Counted from the stretch's first letter, positions 22,801 through 36,741 are shown. The stretch is DNA of 64,000 nucleotides from Sophora flavescens (GCA_030762895.1 CM061069.1:7741438-7805437), one strand, 5' to 3'. Made by a program: numbers and translations. Notes: generated by a model not told the origin, from the letters alone.

Positions 22801-25075
22801 ATTGTTCTTGATGACCCTACATTACAAGCCGTTAACTCAGAAAAACCATGATTTTCCCCTATCCTAGGATTTAGGAGAGTATGGAATTTTAGCTTTGTGA
22901 GTGTTGTTGTGGAACTAAGTTTGGGGTGGCTACAAGTTCATGAATCATAGTTGAGAAAAAGAAAAACGGAAGTAAGGGCCGAAGGCTTGAAAAAAAAAAA
23001 ACAGAGTGATGAAAAGCATTGAATATATGCCAAAAAGGGTAAAGAAAAATAAATATAAAAAGGAAGAGGTGTGTAGCCACCAAATGCAAGGAAGAGAATA
23101 ATATGAGAGTGAATTCAATTGTTGTGATATTAGTTTCATGCTCTCATTGATCCTAGGGACTTAGCCTCTATCCTTTGAATATCCTACCCTTAGCCAGGCC
23201 CCATTACAACCTTTGAAAGACCTATTGATGTTGCATGCATGTTTTCGTGGGAACCATTTTTGAGATGAAAATTAAATTCATGGGAAGTGCTCTTAGAATG
23301 TGAAAGTGAGTGAAAAGTTGATAACCTAGACGAATTTGAGCGAATGAGTGAAATTTTACATACCCTTGTGAGGAAGGCAGTTGTTTGAAATTGGTGATCT
23401 TCCTTTGTGTGAATCTTTGATCCTCAACTTAGAGTAATGATGGTAGGAATGATAAGTTCTCAATGGTTTAAAGTAAATGAATGTGGGGATTACGTTAATG
23501 TAGGGGGAGATCATTGGAGAAAAAACTGTTTTGATTGCATTAAATTTGTGCGAAACTCGATTGATTCCCTTTAGGCTTGCCAAGTCTTGAGTCGTTTTTG
23601 AGTTTTAAGCTTGCTTGGGGACAAGCAAGGTTTAAGTTTGGGTGTTTTGATAAGCTCGGCTTATCTAGTTTTATGACTAGATGAACTAGGGTTTATGTGC
23701 CAATTAGTCGAGTTCACTGCTTTTCGCCCAAATTTTGCCTTGTTTTGTTCCTAAGTTGGACTTTGACTCCTTTTTGCGTCTTTTTGTAGTTTTTAGCTTA
23801 TTTTGGATAGAATTATGCTTTTGGTTGCTTTTTGTGCTTTCGGTCAATAAGTGAAGCTCCAGGAGTCAAGGAAAGCCAAGAAATAGTGGAGATTGCAGTC
23901 TCGGGAGACACTCGCCCGTGAGTGTATTCTCGCTCGTGAGACGGAAGGTCAACAAAGCAGCAAAAGTCATCATTTCTGGATCGCCATGCGAAAATCTTAT
24001 CGCCGACAGAGACAGCTCGCCTCGCGAGAGTATCGAAGACTTGAAGTTGAGGACCATCACGCCTGTCGTGATGGAAGGTCACGACCGTGACAGATTGAGG
24101 TTTGAAGACTCGCCCCACGAATACAAGCTCGCCTCGGGAAAATCCAAAATTTGAAGCGCCAATACTAATTCGCGTCATGAGAGAGTAAGCTCGCCCGCGA
24201 GCGGGTGAGAAACGCGAATCCTTATTTAAAGGCTGTTTGAGATCAGAATTAGATATCAGGTTGTTAGCCCTTGTTAGATCGGAATAGTAGTGCTAATCCT
24301 TGTTTTTCGGGAGCTGCGCTCCCTTGGCTTTTCTTTTCTTCTTTTAGTTTATTATTATGGAGGTTATTGCCGATTGTTTGTGCGTCGTCACGGGCATGAG
24401 GAACTAATCCCCTCATCCGAGGGATCAATGAAGCCACCCATGGCAGGTGTAGTGTTCTTGTGATGTATGTTTTTCCCCTTCTCTTATGAATGTTTTCCAA
24501 TTCTGTTTTCATTGCGTTGATCATATGTGTTGCGTGATTAACTAGTTAACGTGTTTGAGGCCGAACAAGCGAGTCACGTTTAGAACTTGAATTGGAATCA
24601 TTAATTGAATAATGAGCACCAGGGATTTATTTGATTAGTGCAACCATATAGGGAACAAGGTTTAATAGAATCCGAGATTAGGATTATGAGACCTAGTAAG
24701 TAATTAATCCAATCACAAATACGTCCATTGAGCACCACGGTGGATATAGGAGAATTTGGGGGTCCCTGTTGACATTATAATTGAACTTAGGGAGGAAATA
24801 CATCATCACTGGGTACTATACATGATTGGGTAGGTGGATTTGAGACCTTGGATATTTTAATTCTGATTTTAAAACCCTAGTTTTATTTTGATTCCTTATT
24901 CAATTGTGATATCAATCTCTCTCTCAACCACTTTCCTCACCTGACCAAACGTATCGGATTTCCCGCGATTAGTCGAATTGGTAGCCCAATCCCCCGAAGT
25001 TGGAACCTCGTAATTACTTTATCAGTGTTTCTTTATTACTTACGACGAATTCAGACACTTGCTGGCGTCTACCAA
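19851..25075 (+). mobile_element. Non-autonomous gypsy element, subfamily 1, left copy (error-rich)
   Basis: LTR 19851-21296, tRNA-Asp-type primer site from about 21303, internal region to about 23647, second LTR 23648-25075, flanked by gtgct at 19846-19850 and 25076-25080. It is the same insertion as 43644-48886. The second LTR here has many small gaps and substitutions (for example the terminal hairpin is shortened to gataagctcggcttatc) that the right copy lacks. It lies next to the assembly gap, so these are probably base-call errors. Confidence 0.75.
21489..22270 (+). pseudogene. DPxG-motif protein, left copy, frame disrupted
   Basis: Counterpart of the intact frame at 45282-46064. Small base changes near 21550-21580 and a short indel cluster around 21856-21890 break the frame here. 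After it the original frame resumes (KISALDNYVGLHAC) until a TGA at about 22186 in place of the Cys codon TGC. These are likely sequence errors in this contig end rather than real mutations. Confidence 0.5.
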
Positions 25076-25104
25076 GTGCTCAACTCGCTGAGCTCGATAC
25101 CAAC

Positions 25105-25558
25105 TGAAATGGCACAAAACAACACTAGAAGGGGGTTGAATAGTGTTTTGAAAATCAGTTTGGAAGCACAAAACAAATTCAGATTAGGTAAGACGCTTTA
25201 TGACCGACGCCTTATTGTAAAGACTGAATTGTAACTATTCCACACACACACAACCAGGTTAGTTAAAACAATCGGGAAATTAACTGGAGTAAATAAGTAA
25301 GGATAGGGAAATAGTATACTCGAGAGATTTATCTTGGTTCACCCCTCAACCTTGGGGCTACGTCTCAGTCCTTGGCTTAACCAAGATTTTCCACTATAAC
25401 TGATCAAGGTTACAGATGAGTATTAATTGCACACCTAGCTTCTCCAGGCTTAACCACAAGTATTATTTTCACACCTAGCCTCTTGGGCTCAACAAGTATT
25501 CTTGAGACAAGCCTCTTCAGGCTCAAAGAGTAATGAGAGTATTTTGAAGCACATCTTC
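25105..25558 (-). mobile_element. 5' LTR start of SIRE-like copia element, left copy, cut by nested LTR
   Basis: Corresponds to 48919-49371. A damaged form of the Met-tRNA primer site precedes it at about 25092-25102. It ends where a gypsy LTR is inserted. Confidence 0.7.
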
Positions 25559-26158
25559 TAAGACACCCCGTTGTACCCAGATTGTGTTATTAGATCAAAA
25601 CCTCGTTATTTAATTTCTTAATCACACACTTAATGTTATAATACATAAGAATTAAAACTTAACTTATAAACACACAGCGGAAGAAAATTTCAAAATAAAA
25701 ACACCATATATATAACATACATACCATAGGTTTATGCATTAGAGTATTTAAAACAATGTCTAGGGTATCCCGTCAAGAAGATCCCTAGCAGGCATCTTAA
25801 AACAACAATTAATAGAGGAAACTAAACATCTTATAAGACTCATTGGCTCTAGACACTAAACTACATTACTGAAAACCACATATCATCTTCTCACATCCAA
25901 GTTCATCCGAGTTCCATCCAACGACTCAGGATAAGCTCAGCCAGCCGGGGTCTTCTAGTACGATCCCATAAAAAGACAGAATACAACATACGAAAGATAT
26001 AGGCAATAAGAAGCGGTTCTATCATCAAAAAAGGAAAAGAGTCATAGCATATTATACAATAAATGTCACAGACAATCAACATACATAACTAACAAATAAT
26101 CCTCAAATTATTGTATCATCCTCTACCCCAATCTCTTACAACTAATCTTTGATACCGA
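25559..26158 (-). mobile_element. Gypsy LTR fragment, left copy, cut by assembly gap
   Basis: Starts taagacaccccgttgt and matches 49372-49967 closely until the N run. It is only the first 600 bp of a 3.1-kb element. Confidence 0.8.
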
Positions 26159-26658
26159 NNNNNNNNNNNNNNNNNNNNNNNNNNNNNNNNNNNNNNNNNN
26201 NNNNNNNNNNNNNNNNNNNNNNNNNNNNNNNNNNNNNNNNNNNNNNNNNNNNNNNNNNNNNNNNNNNNNNNNNNNNNNNNNNNNNNNNNNNNNNNNNNNN
26301 NNNNNNNNNNNNNNNNNNNNNNNNNNNNNNNNNNNNNNNNNNNNNNNNNNNNNNNNNNNNNNNNNNNNNNNNNNNNNNNNNNNNNNNNNNNNNNNNNNNN
26401 NNNNNNNNNNNNNNNNNNNNNNNNNNNNNNNNNNNNNNNNNNNNNNNNNNNNNNNNNNNNNNNNNNNNNNNNNNNNNNNNNNNNNNNNNNNNNNNNNNNN
26501 NNNNNNNNNNNNNNNNNNNNNNNNNNNNNNNNNNNNNNNNNNNNNNNNNNNNNNNNNNNNNNNNNNNNNNNNNNNNNNNNNNNNNNNNNNNNNNNNNNNN
26601 NNNNNNNNNNNNNNNNNNNNNNNNNNNNNNNNNNNNNNNNNNNNNNNNNNNNNNNNNN
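26159..26658. other. Assembly gap, exactly 500 Ns
   Basis: A run of 500 N bases, a conventional fixed-size scaffold gap. The sequence before it equals that at about 49967, and the sequence after it equals that at 2898, so it joins two contig ends that overlap by about 23 kb. Open frames translated across it are meaningless. Confidence 0.97.
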
Positions 26659-29527
26659 ACTTTTAAACATTTAAGTTTGTCATTCAATTTCAACAACAGG
26701 ACTCCAAGTCCGAATGTGCAAATCACGAAGCACTAGATTGATGCATTCAGCCTTAGGTTCGTAGATTATAAAGCACCAAACTTACACAACTTTTATAGGA
26801 AAATAATCAATAACTTCACCTTTATGACATACAGTCCATAACTTATAATAAAACACTATGATCCCGACGTCTCGGTTATTAGGTTTGTTTTTCAACTTTA
26901 AAATCATTTTCGTTCTGTGAAACACAAATCCAAAATAAAATCCCCTCAACTTATCCAAGTTGTCGGAAGTAATACCGTTGTGTAAAACTAATTTACAGAA
27001 AATCCTTTTTTGTTGCCAATTCGTTCATAAAATCATCAAATTACTCAAAAACTCATTTTCTTCTAAAAATCTTTATTCGGAACTTTGGTTCTAAAAAAAT
27101 TTGTTTGAGACTAAAATATTTGTTCAAACGAATACTGTTGTTTTTTAGAATGCTTTCCATAAATAATTTCGGAACCAACCGTCGTTTAACATTTTAAAAA
27201 CGTTTTAAGTTAAAATTTGACTTTTCTAGTAAAATAATTTTCTGAACACCATAATTAAATTATTTTTGAAACTTAACTTTTTATAATAACCTTTTATATT
27301 ATTTTGTAATTTCTTAGGTAAACATTAGCAGCACTAAAGTATTTTCACGGTTACGCCATCACCGTGATCACTCTTACGTCGATAAATCATAAAAATAATA
27401 GTATTTTCAACTATTCCATATTTTCACCAATCAAATAATTAAATAATATTATATTACTATATTCCACCAAATAAAAAAATTTTGATATTTCTTATAAATC
27501 TTTTTAATACATTTATCTTGTTAATTAATTGAGCACTAACCACTGTCAGGCTTTTCAATCAACAACCAGTGTCAATAATAATTTTATATAAATACTATAA
27601 CAGATAACATAGTTTTAACATGCATTGAAATACTATAACAATTAACTGCAGATAATCAATTAAAAGCAGATAATTAACAACAGATAAATTAACTTCGCAG
27701 GATAATTTTAAAACACGACAAACACACTCAAATAAATTATACTGACGACATACTAATAGCATATATCTATCGGAAAAATCCCTCGGGTACTCCCCTTACT
27801 TCAGAGTGATTTTCCTTTCGAAATGAGTTTCACCGAACGTCCGATCTTCGTAGAACACGTACGCGATTCACACAATAACTTAACATTCAACAAACCACAA
27901 CAAACTAATCAACATCAAACAATTACAACACCTAAATTCTATGGCTAGGGTTCCGCAATGACTAGTAAAAATGGTTAGGAATTTCTAAAATTCACATGCT
28001 ATTGGATTTGTGATCCTTAAGTATTTGAAAGACAAGATCTATGACCATAACTCAAAATTAAAACCAAACCTCTAACCCATCATAAAGATAGATTCAGCCA
28101 AGTCTGGTAAATTAGGCTAGGGGTCTCAAAATTCTACTTACTCTTAGATCCATGATCCTAGAGTAGTATAGAGTTAAAAACAATGATCATAAGTTAAAAA
28201 CAAAACAAAATCATCCAAGCTCTCAAGAACATGGATTCAGCCTTCACATGGAAAATAAGCTAGAAATTTTATTTTGATTCAATCCTTTGGATTCAATACT
28301 TATATGAACTATAAAAATGGAATAAAACATCACTTTCTAAAAAAAAATTGAACAAAACTCCTCCACCCAAAAATTTAGGGTTTCGTCCTTGGGAGGAAAA
28401 ATAGGAAAGAAAATTTTGTTTGATTCATGCTCTTGAATCATGAATATAGAGATGATGATAAGTTCATAGAAATTGGTTTCATGATCATAGGATTTTTCTA
28501 TGATTTTCTAGATATTTTTGAAGTTCTAGATCTAGGAATTTCAAATGATGATCATGGCCTTGAACCAAGAAAATGAATGAAGAACATGATATTGATTGAG
28601 TGAGATGAGTATGGTATACCTCTTGGATAAGGATTCAAGTAGTTGCTTCACAATCTAGCTTATGGTTCACTTAGAGAAAATAGGAAAAAGCTTAAGGAAG
28701 AAGATGAAAGAAATGAAAAAAAAATGCCTAAGTGTGGTTTAATGATGATGGGCAGCGCACATAAGGAGGAGTGAGGGGCAGTTTTGCCCATCAAAAATTG
28801 CCTCGAGGACAAAATGGTAAAAATACATAGGGACAAACTTGTAATTCCTTTAAAGTTCAAGGACATTTTGGACATTTCACACCTAAATTATTCATGAAAA
28901 ATTTGTGGTCATGGTTGAAGGATATGTGACAGATTTGTGACCACAAAAAAAAAAAAAAAAAGAGGAAGAAACAAAATTGAAGTTGTCTTGCCTTAACCAT
29001 GGTTAATGTTTAACTAGGGGAGGTTAGATTAGGGGTATTTTGGTCTTTTCACACTTAAACCCATCATTACATAAATTAAATGCTAGGTGAGTCACCCCTA
29101 TGACTCACCACCCTAGGTGGCAAGATGTATCCTCATCCGATGTCGGATTTTGTCTATGCATGTCCGTTCTAGACTCATCGATTACCCGATTTAGGTTTTA
29201 CGCCCGAATCAAGTATAATCTCCTATTTATTTTGAAAACTTTCAAAATAACCACTATCATTTGAAAAACGATAAAAACACGAATTGTTTCGTTCATGAGT
29301 CAATAATAAGTCTTATGATCATTAAAATCTTCATCAAGTGGAAAACGCAGACCGGGATCCGTCTGAATTTTTAACCAAAAACTTAACCGTAACTCTCTAC
29401 AATAAAGTAGAGTATAAATATGACTTTGGTTTATCCAAAATCATTTTCTAAGTTCCATATAAAAAAAATATAAACGTTTATTTATATTTATACCGATCTT
29501 AGAAACCATAAAAATCGGGGTGTTACA
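26659..29527 (-). mobile_element. Gypsy LTR without internal region (probable solo LTR), right copy
   Basis: Near-identical to 2898-5766. The minus-strand start TGTAACACCCCG is at 29527. The contig begins inside it, so the other terminus is not seen. No coding frame. Confidence 0.55.
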
Positions 29528-29924
29528 AAATACATCTTTTGTCTTCTATCTTTACTGTTTTATGCTTTTCTATATTATAGTTGTTTCCTTTTTGTTGTTG
29601 ACAAAAGGGGGAGAAAGTCAAGATGATCAAAATGATTGAAATTGAACTTATTTGTCTGAGCTGCATAACTTATCTTAATTGTTGAACAGATAACTCTTAA
29701 GTTAAAAAGTTAGATGCACTCTGAACTGATATTTCACACTGATAATGTGTTATGCTATGTTCTTTAAGGAACTCCTAATATGAATTGAACCTAAGTGCAC
29801 CTGTCTGCAAAACCTATATGGTTAAGAAAATTTCAATATATCTGAATCTTGTTGTCTTATCTGTTGATATTTTCTAAGGTTCATTAAATCATCTGAATGT
29901 TTCTCATCATCAAAAAGGGGGAGA
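29528..29924 (+). mobile_element. 3' internal end and polypurine tract of plus-strand copia element, right copy
   Basis: Twin of 5767-6163. The polypurine tract AAAAAGGGGGAGA at 29912-29924 abuts the LTR. Confidence 0.65.
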
Positions 29925-32900
29925 TCGTTAAGTCTCTAAAATGTTTGATGTACATTTTCCCTAATTTTTTATGAAAACTAAACATTTGTTAATAATTTAA
30001 TTAACCTTCATATTGGTTGCTAACCTGTCTATCTAGTATGCAGATCACAATAGTAGGAAATTCACTTTCTCGCCTGTCTGCCCACATAGAAGACCACCTG
30101 TATGGAGAAGCAAAAGTCAACCTTTCTACTGACTAGAATGTTGACTATCTGCATTGAAGATTCAACTTGTCTCTACTAAGTTCTTACACTCGCCTGTGGT
30201 CATTCGATTTGGAGGCTGTCCCTTCATGCAGAAAACTCTAAAGTTTTCTCTCTCACACTTATCAAGAAAGTCAGAAGGTCACTCTCACAAGCAACCTAGG
30301 AGATCAGAAACGAAGTCCAATTAAAGAATGTTTCCAATATGCTTTATTCCCTAGTACTCCCGGTTATTACACGAAAAAGGAAATGTGCTCTGCAAAGAAC
30401 AAAAGCATTCTTCACAACTTTGATGTGGCTACTGCACGATGCATAAAGCCCTGATCTTCCTTGTTAGAGTACAACCAACGTTCCTATTGCATTAATGGCT
30501 GCCCATAATGACTCTATTATATTTAATGGAGCTCTGCTTAAAGCCAACATTTGAAGGAATGTCTCTGTTGAGTCACCGGCAAGTGTACCGGGTCGTCGCA
30601 AGTAATAAAATAAACACGGTAAGTAATTAGCGAGGTCGAACACAAGGATTGGGCTACCAATTCAACTAATTCACGAGAAGTCGATACATTTGGTCAAGCA
30701 AGGAAAGTGGTTGAGGGAGAGAGAAGATAGGATTGCAATTCAATTAATGAATCTAATAAAACTAAGGTATTAAAATCTGAAATTAAAAATATCTAAGGTC
30801 TCAAATCCACCTACCCAATCATGCATAGTACCCAAGTGATGATGACTCTTCCCTAATTCAATTACAATGTCAACCAGGACCCCCAAATTCTCCTATATCC
30901 ACTGTCGTGCTCAATAGGACGTATTCAACGATTGGATTAATTACTTACTAGGTCTCATAACCCTAATCATCAAACTCTATTAAATATGGTTCCTATAAGG
31001 TTGCACCGATCTCCTACTCACTCTCGTGCAATAGTCCATCGATGATCCCAATTCAAGTTCTAAAACGCAAATTGCCTCCTAAGCCTCATCACGTTTAACC
31101 AGTCAATCACGCATGCATATGATCAACGCAATCAAATCAGAATTGGAAAACATTAATTAAGATAAGGGAGAAAGACATACATCACATCGAATCTACACCG
31201 CCATGGGTGGTTTCATTGTTCCCTTAGACGAGGGGATTAGTTCCTCGTGCTCGTAAAGACAGACAAACAATCGGAATTCATCCTAAAAATAAAAATAAGA
31301 AAAGAAAAGGGAGACGCAGCTCCAGAAATACAAGGAATCATCCTAAACGCTATAAAATCAGTGGCTACCCAAAAGCTCCTCAATTCTGCCCTAAAACAGC
31401 AATATATAGGGTTCAGGATCTGCCCTCGCTCGCGAGGCGAGCAAGATCTCGCGAGGCGAATATTAAAATTGGCGCGCTTTCAAATTGGACTCTCGCGATG
31501 CGATCAGCCTCTCGCGAGGCGACACAGAGAGGATGACAATTCTGGCACACAATCGGGGCCTTCAGGCTCGCGAGGCGAGTGGTATCTTCGCGGGGGCGAG
31601 ACAGAAAGGACGACTAAAAAGAAACAAAAAGCGTAATTCTATTCAAAATAGACTAAAAACTAATAAAAATGCCTAAAACGAGTCAAAGTCTAACTTAAGA
31701 ACAAAACAAGGCCAATTTGGGCGAAATCCAGATTGAACTCGAATAATTAGCACATAAACCACAGTCTTACTAGTTATAAAACTAGATAAGCCAGAGGCTT
31801 ATCAAAACACCCCAAACTTAAACCTTGCTTTTCCCTAAGCAAGCTAAAACTCAAAAAGACTCAAGACTTGGCAAGCTTAAAGGATTCAATCAATTTCGCA
31901 CAAATTTCATGCAATCTTACAAAACAGTTTTTCTTCAATGTTCCCCCCTTACATCAATGTAATCCCCACATTCATTTACTTTAAACAATTGAGAACTTCA
32001 TCATTCATGCAATCATTAATCTAAGTTGAGGATCAAAGTCACACACAAGGAAGGTCACCAATTTCAAACAATTGCCTTCCTCACAAGGGTATGCAAAATT
32101 TCACTCATTCACTCAAATTTGTCTAGGCTATCAACTTTTCACTCAATTTCACATATCAAGAGCACTTCCCATGAATTTGATTTTCATCTCAACAATAGTT
32201 CCCACGAAAACATGCATGCAACATGAAAAGGTCTTTTAAAGGTTGTAATGGGGCCTGGTTAAGGGTAGGATATTCAAGGATGCTAGCCTTAAGTCCCTAG
32301 GAACTAAGAGAGCATGAGCATTTGACACATCTTCCACTCAAATTCCTTTTTCCTTTTTTCTTTTTGCCTCGGGTGACTACAGCCTTTTCCTTGCTAATCT
32401 TTTTGTTTTACCCCTTTTCTTTTGGCAATTTTTTTCTTTTTTTTTCTTTTTGCCTTGGGTCTCAACCTTTATATTTTTCTCTTTTTTCAACCCATAATGA
32501 CATATCAAACCTTGTAGCCACCCCAAACTTAGTTTCTTACAACCCTTCTCTTTCTAAGCTTCCATGCTCTCCTAATCCTAAGATTTGGTTAACATGGTTT
32601 TTTCCAGATTTTGGCTTATAGTATAGGGTCATCAAGAAACAATAGGCTAATTAGGCTCAATGTGGATAACTAGGGAACATTCAATAGGGATGGTTCTTTG
32701 TAGGCCAAGTGGTTATTTCAAGAAAAATTGCCTAAATCATTTGATGCAACATATAGACATGCAAACCATGAAGAGATTCAAGCAAATTCGGGAAAGTACA
32801 ACTTAAAAGTGTTTCACACTATCAAAAACATTGTTGGAGGCTCAAATTCTCACCTGGACATTTTGTAAATTGTTTGACCGAGATACAATTCCTAGTGTGT

Positions 32901-33644
32901 GCACCCCTTCATCCCAAACTTGTCATAAATCAAGCAATCACAATAAAGTTTCTCAAAGTTCAATTTTCAATTTTTCACATGGGGATCAACTTTTCAGAAC
33001 CTAGGGGGAAATCATCAATGGTCAAAATAATTCATGCAATCAATCTATGATAAATTTTATTAAAATCGAACAAGCTTGTCGACACACCTTCATACACATA
33101 CTCTTGATCTTCTCAAATTATTCAAGAGCGACAAACAAAAACAAAAACACAAACAAAAACAAAGAACAAGGCAATTGGTTCCCTCCCCCACACTTAAAGC
33201 ATACATTGTCCTCAATGAAAGAACACAACTATAAAATAAGAGTGAGGAAAGGATAGGGTGCTCCCTGATCAAGTTGTAGTGGCCGCTTCCACGCAAAGAT
33301 CTTCTATGGTTGCATCCTCATCCAATTGGTCTCTCGGGCACCCCTCTGCTGGGCCAAAGGCCTCTCCTGGAAGAAATCTTGCAAATCAAAAACTTAATTG
33401 CATATTCGCGAGGCGAGAGGTCACTCGCGAAGCGAATCTGGAAAATTGTTATTCACACTTTCCAGAATCGCGAGGCTAGTAGTATCTCGCGAGGCGAATC
33501 TAGAATTCCAACAGATGATGATGCCCAGAATCGTGAGGCTAAAGCAGTCCTCGCGACACGATACAGAAGCGTGAGCAAGCCTTTGAGATTCAGGGCTTCT
33601 GTCTCGCGTGGCCACTGTGGATTCGTGTGGCGAATCAAGCTTTT

Positions 33645-33696
<52 letters not shown>

Positions 33697-36600
33697 GACA
33701 GAAACTAAAAAAGAATACCTAGCTTGGGCTGCCTCCTAATAAGCGCTTCTTTAACGTCACTAGCTTGACTTACTAAGAAGCATCCACCTGGATCCCATAG
33801 CCTGTGGCGTAAGGGCCAAGAGATGCTCATCATGTGAGATCCTCCACCCGGATCCCATGGTTTGTGAAGTGGCAATTGTAGAAGCAATACGACTCTTTCC
33901 ACAATTCCACCTAGCACGTGTGTGAAAACTCCATTGACCTCTGCAATTATGAACTCACTCCCTCTCGGGTCAAATGGTGTTTTCTCGAGCAAGTGTGCCC
34001 GGACAAGTGGGAGGGACTAACTTACCAGTTTCTACACATGCATGCAAGCCAACATATTTATTTAACGCAGCAAAATCAGATTGCTCAGCAAGCATCGTGG
34101 ATTCCACTACCACTTTATCTTCATTTTGAACTATCCCCCAAACTAGATTTTGCTCAAATTGTGCTTCATCTGACTTTTGTACTAACTGTTTGCAAATCTC
34201 CTCCACTTACGTTTTGAAGTTCTGCTTCACAGTTTCGATACTGTCATAATTAGATCTTGCCTTGGCCTCAGAGGTGGATAGTTCTTGGGAATACTGTTCT
34301 AGAGCAACTTTCAAAGGTGTGTGCTCATTCCATTCCCATTCCTCCTCATGCTTCATGATTACACTATAAGCTTGTGCATGAGGGCAATTACGTCACCAGC
34401 GCCAGTGATCTCCCAGGGTTACATTAGGCCCAAAGTGATATTTTGTAACACTGTCCAAGGCTGGAAAATAATAAGTCTCCATGATTTGCAATCCACCTTG
34501 AAAGGGTACCTCGCATACAAAACAGGGCCAAGACCAAGTGGAATCAAAGAAGCAGATGGAAATAATAATAAATAAATAACAAAAAATAAAAAAAATAAAA
34601 AAAAATAACTTAACCAAATAATCAAACTTCCCAAAAAATTAGGAAAATTGGTTGTGCCAATCCTCGGCAACGGCTCCAAAAACTTGTTGAGTCACCGGCA
34701 AGTGTACCGGGTCGTCACAAGTAATAAAATAAACACGACAAGTAATTACCGAGGTCGAACACAAGGATTGGGCTACCAATTCAACTAATTCGCGAGAAGT
34801 CGATACATTTGGTCAAGCAAGGAAAGTGGTTGAGGGAGAGAAAAGATAGGATTGCAATTCAATTAACGAATCTAATAAAACTAAGGTATTAAAATCTGAA
34901 ATTAAAAATATCTAAGGTCTCAAATCCACCTACCCAATCATGCATAATACCCAAGTGATGATGACTCTTCCCTAATTCAATTACAATGTCAACCAGGACC
35001 CCCAAATTCTCCTATATCCACTGTCGTGCTCCATAGGACGTATTCAATGATTGGATTAATTACTTACTAGGTCTCATAACCCTAATCATCAAACTCTATT
35101 AAATCTGGTTCCTATAAGGTTGCACCGATCTCCTACTCACTCTCGTACAATAGTCGATCGATGATCCCAATTCAAGTTCTAAAACGCGAATTTCCTCCTA
35201 AGCCTCATCACGTTTAACTAGTCAATCACGCATGCATATGATCAACGCAATCAAATCAGAATTGGAAAACATTAATTAAGATAAGGGAGAAAGACATACA
35301 TCACATCGAATCTACACCGCCATAGGTGGTTTCATTGTTCCCTTAGACGAGGGGATTAGTTCCTCATGCTCGTAAAGACAGACAAACAATCGGAATTCAT
35401 CCTAAAAATAAAAATATGAAAAGAAAAGGGAGATGGAGCTCCAGAAATACAAGGTATCGTCTTAAACGCTACAAAATTAGTGGCTAACCAAAAGCTCCTC
35501 AATTCTGCCCTAAAACAGCAATATATAGGGTTCAGGATCTGCGCTCGCTCGCGAGGCGAGCAAGCTCTCGCGAGGCGAATATTAAAATTGGCGCGCTTTC
35601 AAATTGGACTCTCGCGAGGCAATCAACCTCTCGCGAGGCGACACAGAGAGGATGACAATTCTGGCACATTCATGCCTTCAGACTCGCGAGGCGAGTGGTA
35701 TCTTCACGGGGCGAGACAGAAAGGACGACTGTTGCTGCTTCAGCTGGTCTTCAGGTTCACGAGGCGAGCATACTCTCACGAGGCGAGTATCTCCAGAATG
35801 GCAATTTCCGCTGTTTCTTGACTTTCCTTGACTCTCAGAGCTTCACTTCTAACCTGAAACAATAAAAAGAAACAAAAAGCGTAATTCTATTCAAAATAGA
35901 CTAAAAACTACTAAAAATTCCTAAAACGAGTCAAAGTCTAACTTAAAAACAAAACAAGGCCAATTTGGGCGAAATCGAGATTGAACTCAAATAATTAGCA
36001 CATAAACCACAGTCTTACTAGTTATAAAACTAGATAAGCCAGAGGCTTATCAGTCTCTTACGGATCTTAAATTCTTGAAGGCTATAAATACAGAAGTCAT
36101 TGAAGATGAAGATAGAGAACAACCAGCATTGAAGATCCATTACTCTGCGTATTCATTTCTTCATTCTTTCAATCTGTATTCTTCAATCATTTGAAGTTAT
36201 TACGCAGTCTTTCTAAGCTTACATTTAATTCACTCTTCTTAGTGTTAGTGAAAGACTTGCAAATTGTATTAATTACAATCTTCTCTCAAACAAAACTAAG
36301 TGAGCCTGAAGAGGCTAGGTGAGCAAAGATTACTTGTCTTTGAGCCTGGAGAGGCTAGGTGTGCAAATAATACTTGGAGTCTGTAACATGATTAGTTATA
36401 GTGGAGAAAACTTGGTGCTGCAAAGGACTAGACGTAGCCCTAGTGTTAAAGGGTGAACAATGATAAATAGTTGTGTTTATCTCTCTTCCCTTAAACTCTT
36501 TAGTTGCTTTGATTATATTATCTGCTTTCTAACTGATGGGTTAAAGTGTTAATATCAAACTGTTTTCAAGTTGTGTGCTTGTGTGTTTTCTGTTAAAATC

Positions 36601-36741
36601 ACACCAGACAAATCACTTGTCTGTGCAGTGTTTTTCACACTTGTCCGAACCTAGCTTCTGTGCACGAAAAGTTTTTAAGTTTGTTTAATTTTTGATAAAC
36701 ACAATTCAACCCCCTTCTTGTGTTTATAGTTGTCTATTTCA
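29925..36741 (+). mobile_element. 3' LTR of plus-strand copia element, split by nested element, right copy
   Basis: Twin of 6164-12973, interrupted by the element at 30566-36052 (TSD gtctc at 30561-30565 and 36053-36057). It ends at 36741 (gtctatttca), and the host integrase resumes at 36742. Confidence 0.65.
30566..36052 (-). mobile_element. Non-autonomous Ty3/gypsy (Athila-like) element, subfamily 2, right copy
   Basis: 3' LTR 30566-31804, internal 31805-34684, 5' LTR 34685-36052. The decayed reading frame spans about 33705-34482 with the same two stops as the left copy (34393-34395 and 34207-34209) plus an extra base near 33990. The 5' LTR keeps one more 19-bp period of the 13-mer array (about 35621-35639) than the left copy. 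Internal paired modules lie at about 33405-33635 and a (TA)n tract at 33650-33692. A T-rich block at about 32340-32450 is shorter than in the left copy. Confidence 0.8.

Noticed and set aside
26116..26736. Long open frames of 184-195 codons over the gap
   Set aside because: They consist almost wholly of N bases.
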